From assembly GCA_022316685.1 (NCBI GenBank), contig JAKJHU010000108.1, forward strand, positions 806,001-870,000: 64,000 nucleotides of DNA, written 5' to 3'. The translations under genes were made by a program, and so were the position numbers. The notes under the pieces were generated by a model, which saw only the letters and a list, made by a program, of their open reading frames with translations, did no database searches and was not told the origin of the DNA. Below are positions 1 to 9,900 of this stretch, in pieces (position 1 is the stretch's first letter; each line of letters begins with the position of its first letter). This DNA comes from Progne subis subis (lineage: Eukaryota > Chordata > Aves > Passeriformes > Hirundinidae).

Positions 1-849
1 GAAGGAGACGCACGACTCGGCTGCCATGCCAAGGGAAAACCATCTCTTTTCCCTTGGAAAAACTGTCCGTGGACCCGTGTTGCCTGCTGGATTTAATTCC
101 AGCTGGTTAGGGAAAGCAGAACAGCAGCAATTTGCCTCTGCTCTGCTGGGTTTCTGTTCAGCACCAAGGCTGAGCCAAGCCACAACAGTGGGATTTGGGC
201 TCCAACATGTGCAGAGAGAGAAAGAGAGAGCAGGGAATGGCCTGGTGGGAGCAGGGCACGGATTTGGGACATATCAGATCAGCACCTCCATCCCCAGCTC
301 TGCCAGGGCTCGGTTCCTCGGTGCTTTTATCCCCTAAGTGCCTCCGTGAAGGTCAGGCAGTGATTCAGAGCTCACATCAAGGCAAGCCCCAAACTTGAAT
401 TAACAACCTTTGCTTGGGTCCTGCTGCTGGACACAAGGTGTGATAAGGGAAAACACAAAGAAAGGCCCTGGGTGGTGACAGGGAGCAGGAGAAGGGTGAC
501 ACTGAGCAGTTTGCACTCACACACTGCCAAAAATTCCCGGTATTTCATCAACAGCCACTCTTTATCTTCCCTTAGGGGAAAGGGGACGCTTGCTTGATGC
601 AGCATAAAGATATTTTGGGTAGAACTAAGAGCACCAGGGGTAAATCCCTGCTCTGAACTGCCCTCTGTGAGCCCAGTCTTCTCCAGAACTGCTAAACTCC
701 ATCTCATTTAAATGTGGGTGCAGACAGTCAGTCAGTGCTGCAGCACCTCCCCTGCCTGCTGGTGTTACAAACAGAACTCCTGTTTCTCTCCTGGGCGCAG
801 GGTTTGTTTCCCTAAATTACTAAATAACCTTTTCCCGTTCTCCGCTCAG
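1..849 (+). other. SORL1: SORL1 intron 33 (3' part)
   Basis: This is sequence upstream of the first recognised exon, ending in a pyrimidine-rich acceptor. I see no exon, repeat or RNA gene in it. Confidence 0.8.
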
Positions 850-976
850 ATGACACAATCGTGTACAAAGTCCAGAACCTGCAGTGGTCAGCTGATTTCT
901 CTGGGGATGTCACCCTGACGTGGGCTCGGCCAAAGAGGATGTCCTCCACCTCCTGTGTCTACATCATCTACTACAG
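850..976 (+). CDS. SORL1: SORL1 exon 34 (start of FN3 repeat 1)
   Basis: The acceptor is CTCCGCTCAG at 840-849 and the donor is GTACAT at 977. The exon starts with the last two bases of a split Asp codon and ends two bases into an Arg codon. It encodes a segment beginning [12 protein letters not shown], the opening of FN3 repeat 1. Exon number assumes the 48-exon human structure. Confidence 0.94.
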
Positions 977-3900
977 GTACATCATCCTCCCCCCTGTTGT
1001 GGCAGGTAGAGAGGACAAGCATGAGCCCAGGCGTGCCCGCACAGGATCGGGCCTGAAACATTCAGAGCTCCTCAACCAAGTTCTGCTTGGAAAAATCTAA
1101 TATTTGGTAGCAAAACAGACACAAAATAGGTGCACCCAGAGGGCGTTTGTGACAAAATGCATTGCTTTCCTCCTTGGCTATTTACTCAGACGGTAAAATT
1201 GTTATATTCATTTTTTTTCCCACTTGGGCTTTGTCTTTGTGGGACCATTACCAGCAAGAACAAAGATAATAAATTCGAGCACAAGAGTTATAGAAAATCT
1301 CAGGGGCTTATAAATCACCAAGCCACGGTTAGTTCAGGCTTTCCAACAGCATCTTTTCAAGATTGGTGGCGTGGCATTGCCAAAACGAGCAGCGACCTTT
1401 CAAAATGGTTCCATTTTTTGGGGACAAATCTGGATGTTCTGTGCTAAAAAAGCCTGTCCTGACCGGAGGCGTGTGGCTCTGTCACTCAGGGTGGTCGGTG
1501 AGAGCATCTGGAAGATCTTGGAGACCCACAGCAACAAAACCAACAGCGTTTTGAAGGTCCTCAAGCCCGACTGTACCTACCAGGTGAAAGTGCAGGTGCA
1601 GTGTCTGAGCCGGGTCTACAACACCAACGACTTCATCACGCTGCGGGCACCCGAAGGACGTAAGCACAGTGCTGCTCCTGCCAATGCCTGCCAGATTTGT
1701 GCTGCTTTGGGCTCAGAAGGAGAGAGATCCCTGCTCTGAACAAAAAGGGTCTTTCCATGGGCTTGGGAATTGTGCTGGAGTGGGAGAAAGGGCCGTCCAC
1801 GCTTTTGTCCTGATTTTTCAGGGAGATGCTGCTTTTTCCCGCACGCTCTGGGCACAGCACTGTGACTGTCACTAATATTTCTCTTCCTCTCGCTAGTACC
1901 AGATGCTCCCCTCAACCTTCAGCTGTCCCTGAAGAGAGAAGCTGAGGGCGTGGTGATGGGCTGGTGGAGTCCCCCCGTGAACGCCCACGGCCTCATCCGG
2001 GAATTCATCGTGAGTCCTGCTGCGCACAGGGGCCGAGCCCGGCTGGGTGGCATGGGGACAGCACCACACAGCCGGCTGCAGCGGGGATTGGGATCCCCTG
2101 GAATGGGATGTTTTGGGGGAGGAAATCTGCTGGGAGGAACATCAGGCTGGGAGGAAAAACAAGATGGGAGAAGAAATGCTGTAGGCAGCGCCACAGCCCT
2201 CGAGTTCCTAATTTCTCCCTTTCTGAGATGCCGTGCGCCTTTCTGCTGGCATTTTGTCTCAGAGGCACCTGCTGACCTGTGGTGTTTGTGAGGCCTCACG
2301 CCTTGTTTTGGTGCTCCTAGGTGGAATACAGCAGCAGTGGATCCAAGGAGTGGTCATCCCTCAGAACCACCAAGAACTACACGGAGATCACGAACTTGCA
2401 GGTCAACACTCTCTACACAGTCAGAGTGAGTATTTCCAAAGCTCTCTCTAAGTGAGCTCTGAGTTACTGAGTGCCCTAAGTCCTGCACAGCCAAGAACTT
2501 GCTAAAAAAAAAACCCACAAACTTATTAAAAAACCCATCTTGTTAAAGCCCTGCCCTTTAATGCCAACCCGCAGCACCACTGCTAATGTCTATAGTTCCA
2601 AGGCCCTTGATTTGCTCCTTTGTCCCAGAAGGCCGGGCTGGATTACAAAATCCTCCCCGCTAATTGCCCATTCCAATGTCACTGCAATTGCACTGGATTT
2701 GGGCCAGAGATAAATTCGGTCCTCGGTGCATCGGTGGGAAAAGCAGCAGCTCTGCCTGTGGGGAATGTCTGCACAGGGGAGAGGCTGGGTAATTATAGGC
2801 AGAAGTAATAAGAATAGGAAATGAAAGTCTGCACAGCGAGCCCTGGGAAATGTGTGCTTTGCCATCGCCCATCCTCCTGAGTTCTTGGGGAAGTTCTCGA
2901 GGATAAGCCCCCTTCTCCAGATCCCTGTTATTCTCGCAGCTGGTTGGAGGCTTTCCTCCCATGGCATTCCTTCCCAATAAAACCCGTCCCCAAATAAATC
3001 TTTGGAAGCAGATTCAGCGCTTTTACTTCCCTGGCGTGGTTCTCACCTACTTTATGGCCCGTGGAGTCCCAAGCTCCTTATCTCGATGGACTCCTCAAAG
3101 ATCTCATAAGTGAGCAGTTATCTGCAATGAGGCTGCACCTCCCTCCTCTTAGATTCCTTTAATTGACTTTAAGCAGTCGGCTTTATCTCTGCATTAAGCA
3201 TTTTATTGCCAAGTAATTAAGCTTTTGTTTGCTTCTGAGTCCTTTTCCCAGGGGCCCCGCCAGGTCCCTAACCCTGCTCTAAGCTCCCGCTCTGTTTGCC
3301 CCGTGCAATGTTGCTCATGTTCCCTCATTTCCAAAGGTTGCTGCAGTAACCAGCCGAGGGGTGGGAAACTGGAGCGAATCCAAGTCCATAACCACCGTCA
3401 AAGGCAAAGGTAAATGTTGTTGTTTGGGTCCGCTCAGAGAAGGTGACAAAAAGGCAGAGTATCAGCCTGAAACATCAGCAGCAGCAGCCAGAGCCGCCCC
3501 CCTGGCCTTTATTCTCCCTTTCACACTGTTGAACAGCTTTGCTGTTCACAGTGATCTGTAAAAAGTGACGTTTTCACTCGGCCTGAGCTGCCTCAGAGTT
3601 CAGTGGCGTGGCTGGGGTGGGGTCACTGACTCCTCTGAGCTCTGTGGCACAGGGGATGGATGTGCTGCCCTGCAACTGAGCAAGAGCCTGTTCCCTCTCT
3701 TCCAGGCCGCAGACAGATTCCCTCAGACTTTTGTAGGCCAAATCCTGCCTCCAGATAGACAAGAAATTACCAACTCCATCACTCTCAACTCTAAAAGCAT
3801 GCTGGCTCATCCTCCCTCTTAGGTCACAATTACTGTGGCTCCTCCTGCAGGTTTAGACCATGAAAAACAACCACAGCTCCTGAGAACTGTCACAACATCA

Positions 3901-6900
3901 CAGTCTAACAGCAGATAAATTCAAACAGCACAGTAAATCATTTCCTTCCCAACCTGTTGGTTTTTTTTTTTTTTAAAGAAAAACCTTTTGAAGTCGTTTG
4001 TATTCGTTCCAAGTTTTTCATCCAAACTTACGTCCCTGCGTCAAAACTCCCTGCTAATTTGTCAGATGAAAGGAGGGAAGGGAAACGCCAGGCTACTCGG
4101 AGTGCAGGATTCAGATAATGTGAATTACCTGATGGTTAGAAAAACAGAGGCAACAAGAACAGAAACAGCTTTGATGTCAGCTTTAGCACAAGTGTTTGGT
4201 ACCGACAGCTCCTGACCTCCCTCAGCAGCTCCTCAGAAGGCCAGGAGCTGTAAACTGGGATAGGAGCTCACCCTACTGACTTCAGAGGGAAATCCCTTTG
4301 CTCAGACCCCTCCAGTTCCAGCCTGCGCTGAGCAAGGCACAGATAAAGCAGCTTTTAGGTGGTGGACTTAAAAAATGATGTCAGTGTCTTCTCTGACATG
4401 ACGTCCTGTTCTAGGAGCTGGGTGTTACCACAAAAAGCTGTGTTTTATCTGCCCCCTCTCAATAAATATTTTTATTTCTTTGTGCTGTACTAACAGGTCT
4501 TTTCTCTCTTTCCTCCCAGTCATTCCTCCCCCTGTCATCCACATTGAGAGCTACAGCGAGGACTCCATAAGTTTCAGCCTAAAAATGACCACGAATATCA
4601 AGGTGAGAGTTTTTCCCTTTCCATCTGAGCCGGGTAAATGGTGAATCGTGGCTGGGAGAAACTGTCACCCACCGAAGCATTGCAGTTACCAGTTATTTCA
4701 CGCCAAATAATTTCTTACTGCTCCGGGGCACTTAATTGGGATGGAAAATACAATGCAAAGACTGTCAGGGGTCTGCCAGTAACCCTGGCTCCCTGTGTGC
4801 ATCAGCTGAGCGGGTGGCTCTGTGTCCTTGGGCTTGACAGGTCAGTGGCTACGTGGTCAACATCTACTGGACATTTGATACCCACAGGCAGGAAAAAAGG
4901 ACTCTGGTCATAGAAGGAGAAAAGTCCATCCAGAAAGGTAAAATCTGCTCAAAGTATAAAGTTTTGCTTTGGTCAACACTAAGCAAAAGGATTTATGAGT
5001 GGGCATAGGATTTTTTTTTTTTTTTTTTTTTTAACTAGTAGTTTCTGTTTAAACAATTCTGTTTAAATCTGGACAGGACAAAGCAGCAAATTCTCTGTTT
5101 TGAGGACCTGGAAATTTCAAGCAGATTTGGGATTTACCCCCAGAGCTGCACTGGTCCTTTCTCATCACATGGGGTTTTGTTTGTTGCTCCATTCCTAATC
5201 TGCCAAAGGGAGTAGAAACAGAAGAAGGATTTCTTGGGCTTGCATACAGCACATGTCCCTGTTAATCACATTTCTGGTTTGGGAAAATCTCAATGTGGGT
5301 ATGGGAAATCATCTGGGCACAGAAAAGCACAGGCTGGGTTGGATTCCAGAGTCCCAGGTGCTTCTGTATAAAGGAAATTACTGCAAAAAGTACAAAAGCA
5401 CGGCCCAGGGGAGGCAGGCTCCTGTTTGCTGATGCTGACCCTTCCCTTGTGCTCCCATCCTCGAAGTGCTTTGCCTCTTTCAATATAATAATAGTGCCCC
5501 TTTCTCTTCTTGCTCAGTGGCCAATTTGACAGCACACACCCCCTATGAAATTTCTGCTTGGGCTAAGACGGAGCTGGGTGACAGCCCTCTGTCTTTTGTG
5601 CATGTGGTGACCAGTGGCACAAGACCTGTGTCCCCAAGCCTCAAGGCCAAGGCCATCAACCAGACAGCCGTGGAATGCAGCTGGACCGGCCCCAGGAATG
5701 TGGTAAGGCACCAACCCTTCCCTCCCTCTAGCTCAGAGCCTCAGAGCGGCTCAAAAAAACCCCTGAAATCAGGATTGTTTGTTTGGATTGGATTCCAAGG
5801 CCCTGAAAATTTGGGGGATAATGAGGGAAAGTATGGGGACTGAAACAGAGAGTGTAATGGAACTGATAAAGGAGCCTGGTGTCTTAGGACTGATCGAGCA
5901 GAAACCATGGGAGAGACAGACACAGATAAAGCCTCCCTGGGGTAGGAGTGACCAGGAAACATGTTGTGAAACTTTGTGATGATCACCAAGCAACTGAGGT
6001 CATGAAGAATGTATAACCAATGAGAATTGTTACCAAAACCAGAACCCTATATAAGTGCCATACAAAAAACAAAAAACAAACAAACAAAAACACAAAAAAA
6101 AACAACCAAAAAACACCTATATAAATGCCTTGTATGCTCAATAAATATTTGGCTTCTGATTGGAACTTGGAATGCCCCCAATAAGGAAAGAACTGATAGG
6201 AAAGAACCTTCCTGCCTTTTAAATAGGACCAAAGAAAGGCTTCTTGTCTCTTTGTTGCAGTGAGAAATGGCTTAAATACAGACAGCACAATGCTCCAGCA
6301 GCCCCTGAATCAACTGCTGTTACCTGAGCAGAGCCCAGGGGTTTGGGGTTGGGAGTTCAAAGGCAAGTGGGCAGATTGAACTCGGGCGAGACAGAGGGAA
6401 AAGCAGGAAAAAGGCTCCAGAGGGAAAAGCAGGAAAAAGGCTCCAGGGGGAAAAGGGTCTTTGCTTCATGCCCCTAAAAAGTGTCAGCCAGTGGATGCTC
6501 TGAGCCATGCCAAACCCTGCTCCACCCCCGCTGTGCTCTCCCTCCTCAGGTCTACGGCATCTTCTACGCCACGTCCTTCCTGGAGCTGTACAGGAGCCCC
6601 CACAACAGCACCACCAGCGCCCACAACATCACGGTGCTGGTGCAGCGGGACGAGCAGTACCTGTTCCTGGTGGGCTCCCCTCCTCCTCCGCCCTCTGCCC
6701 GCCCCGTGCCTCCACCAGGACGCAGCCCTGACCCCTGTGCCTCCCTCCCAGGTGCGGGTGATGTCTCCCTACCAGGGGCCCCCCTCGGACTACGTGGTGG
6801 TGAAGATGATCCCGGACAACCGGCTGCCCCCGCGGCACCTGCACTCCGTGCACACCGGCAAGACGTTCGCCGTCATCAAGTGGGAATCGCCCTACGACTC

Positions 6901-9900
6901 GCCCGACCAGGATATGGTAACGTGATGGCTCTGGCCTCTTTTGCTGCCAAGGTCGGCGGTGATACGCGTCGCAGTGGCGCGTTCAGACTTGGATGTTTAT
7001 GATCTCTTATCTACATTACAGTCCCACGAGCCGTGAGCTCTAACTAGCGGGTCAGAAAAGGAAGGTTAAATGGAGCGCCTCTAACTCTTTCCAAGGTTAT
7101 CGAAGTGCTCGTCACCCAGTAACGAGGTGGCACCTATATTATTTATATTTCTGACCCAATAATGACCACCCAAGGTCTGCAATGGCAGACCTTTTCCACC
7201 CAGTTGCAGAAAAGCACCCAAACCCATGAAAAAGAAGGATGAAGGTGAAGAAGAAGGACTTAGACAATGCCCAAAGTCCTCCGTCTTGCCCCATATATTA
7301 CTATACACTAAAATCTGAAATCTAAGTTTTTCACCCTGTGAAATCACACAATACCATTCAAACTACACACCCACAACCGCAGTGATGTCACTCAATTTCA
7401 GAAGCCTGTTCCATGGCCTCAGGTCAAATGTAGTGCCTGCCTGAGGGTCGGTGTCCTTTAGAACAGAAGGCCTGAAATTTTCCTCCTCCAGTGTTCCGAC
7501 AGTAACGCCTCACAGAGCCTTCTCCTGTCCCTGTGCACACAAAATCCTGGCTTAAAGGCCTTTCTTCTGGCGGAGGAAGGCTGAGATCAGGTCTGTGCTC
7601 CGCATCAAATCATTGTCCAAGTGGTGACACCTCCAGCATGTTCATTTCCTCCCGCTGGCCATTAGCTCAGGACAGGAACATTTAAAAAGAGCCAGGTCGG
7701 GGGTGTCTCTTGCTGACCAAGTCTAAAAAACAGCCCTGGGCATGTGCCAAGGCACCTTTCTGGGGTTTGGCTCTGCCCAGGAGGGCAAGGCTGGACTGGG
7801 GCACTGCCTCCAGCCCCAACAAAGCCTGGTTCTGTTCTCTGCCACACTGGAATACACTCAGTCTCGCTCCGTTGAAGGCCAGTCATTTTCTCAGCAGGCT
7901 TTCCCCTCCCATTCTGCTCCAGAGACTTTAACTGCAAAGGTTTGCAGGTTTAAACTTTCCCAGCAGAGCTGGAGACTCCGACAGGGCAGGGGTTTGTGTT
8001 ACATCCTTGTGATTCACTGAGAAACACAACCTGAGGTTTTCCTCTTGCCCTCATCTGTTCCTCTAACTGCGTTTTCTGTATCAGTAAATGCTGATTTGGG
8101 GCAGAGATCCAGAGAGAGGCTTGGAATTTTGCTTCCCAGGCTTTCTGTAAAGCTCAGCCTTGGTTTAAAGCAAATTTTACCCTCCCTGTCTAATGTCTTA
8201 CCACTGTTTAGCTGAAATTCTGCAGGAAAATGAGATTTTTTTTTTTTTTCCCCCATCCATTTCCTCCCCCTCCAGCTCTATGCCGTGGCAGTTAAAGATT
8301 TGGTGAGAAAAACAGATAAAATCTACAAAGTGAAAAGCCGGAACAGCACGGTGGAGTACACCATAAAGAAGCTGGAGCCAGGAGGGAAATACCACGTGAT
8401 TGTCCAGCTGGGAAACATGAGCAAGGAATCCAGCATGAAGATCAACACAGGTACGGGACACACCACCATCCTGTGCTGCCTGGAGGCTGCAGAAATGTTC
8501 CTGCAGCTCTTGGTCCTCTCCCACAGCCAAACCCCAATTTTAGGAGGTGATTGCACCTCCAAAAAGCAGCAGTGGAGAGGAAGCTTCTCAAATGATATCC
8601 AGTGTTTTTCTCCTGATAAATGGAGGTGGGAAAGACACCAGCATGGCTGGGTACACATCATCAAGTACCATTACAGCCCTACCACTGAAAAATTCCCCCC
8701 AGCTTCCACAGCACAGCAGCCTCTCCCCCAGCACATCCCTTTTCCAAGCAGAGGATTGTGCTGATCCCTAAAAAAAAAACCCGATAAGTTTCAGAAGTGA
8801 CTCCATTCCTGTGAGAGGGGGGTGACACCAGTGCTACAACCTCACCTGCTGCCACTTTTTTCCCCCATTTGCAGTCCCTCTGTCTGCACCAGACGCCTTA
8901 AAAATCATCACTGAAAACGACCACATTCTGCTTTTCTGGAAGAGTTTGGCATTGAAGGAAAGTAATTTCAATGAGAGCCGGGTAAGTTTTGCGGTGCCTC
9001 CTACAGAAAATCCCGGAGCAAAGTCAGTGCAAGGCTCCTTTCCCAGACTCAAATCCATCCTGTCCTTGGCGAGCCCTCCAGAAGAGCGCACTAAAATTCA
9101 TGTCATGGCTGAGGCTCTGAAGCTGATAGATCCAATCAGTCACCTTTTAGGAACAAAATTACCCTGCTAGAAAAGGACAATTGTCCCATGTGTGAAAGGA
9201 CTGGGAACAGGACACTGCCCTTGCCGTGCCAGGAAGTCTCAGAGTTGTCATTATTCAGACTTGGATAGAAAATCTGTGAAATGTTGTCTGTCAGAGCGTG
9301 GGCAGGCAGAAAACTGCACCAAAAAACCCCTCACCCTCGAGGACTCTGTGTTTGGGTGTCTGGGCTAAGTGCTAAGGACAGACTGGACCAGACAAACCAA
9401 ACCAGAGTCATTTAGGATGGAAAAGACCTCCGAGATTGGGTCCAAGCTGTGCCCAATCCCCACCTTGTCACCAGCCCAGAGTGCTGAGTGCCACCTCCAG
9501 TTGTTGCTTGAACACTCCCAGGGATGAGAATTCCAAACATCCCTGAGCAGCCCTTCCAATGTTTAACAACACTTTCAGTGAAGAAATCCTTCCTGATGTC
9601 CAACCTGAGCCTCCCTTGGCACAGCTTGAGGCCGTGTGCTCTCGTCCTGTCACTTGGGAGAAGAGAAATCTCTCCTCCCTGAACTGGCCAAGGTCAGTGC
9701 ACACCAGCAGGGGTTCCTGGAGGAGGCTCCACATTGCTCCCTCCCAGCTGACAGCCCAGCAGAGTTCATCAAAGCCAGATCCAGGAGTAAAAACCGAGTT
9801 TCAAAACCCTTTTGGAAGGAGCAAACCCACCCTCTGCAGCCGAGTGATCTGGGGTTTGTGTTTCCCTCAGGGTTACGAGATTCACATGTTTGACAGCCTG

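Noticed and set aside
1..60. Tail of SORL1 exon 33 at the window start
   Set aside because: No donor site and no residues matching the expected LDLR-A/linker sequence.
6481..7002. Single 173-codon frame across SORL1 exons 42-43
   Set aside because: It is out of the SORL1 frame in exon 43; the 82-bp intron explains it.
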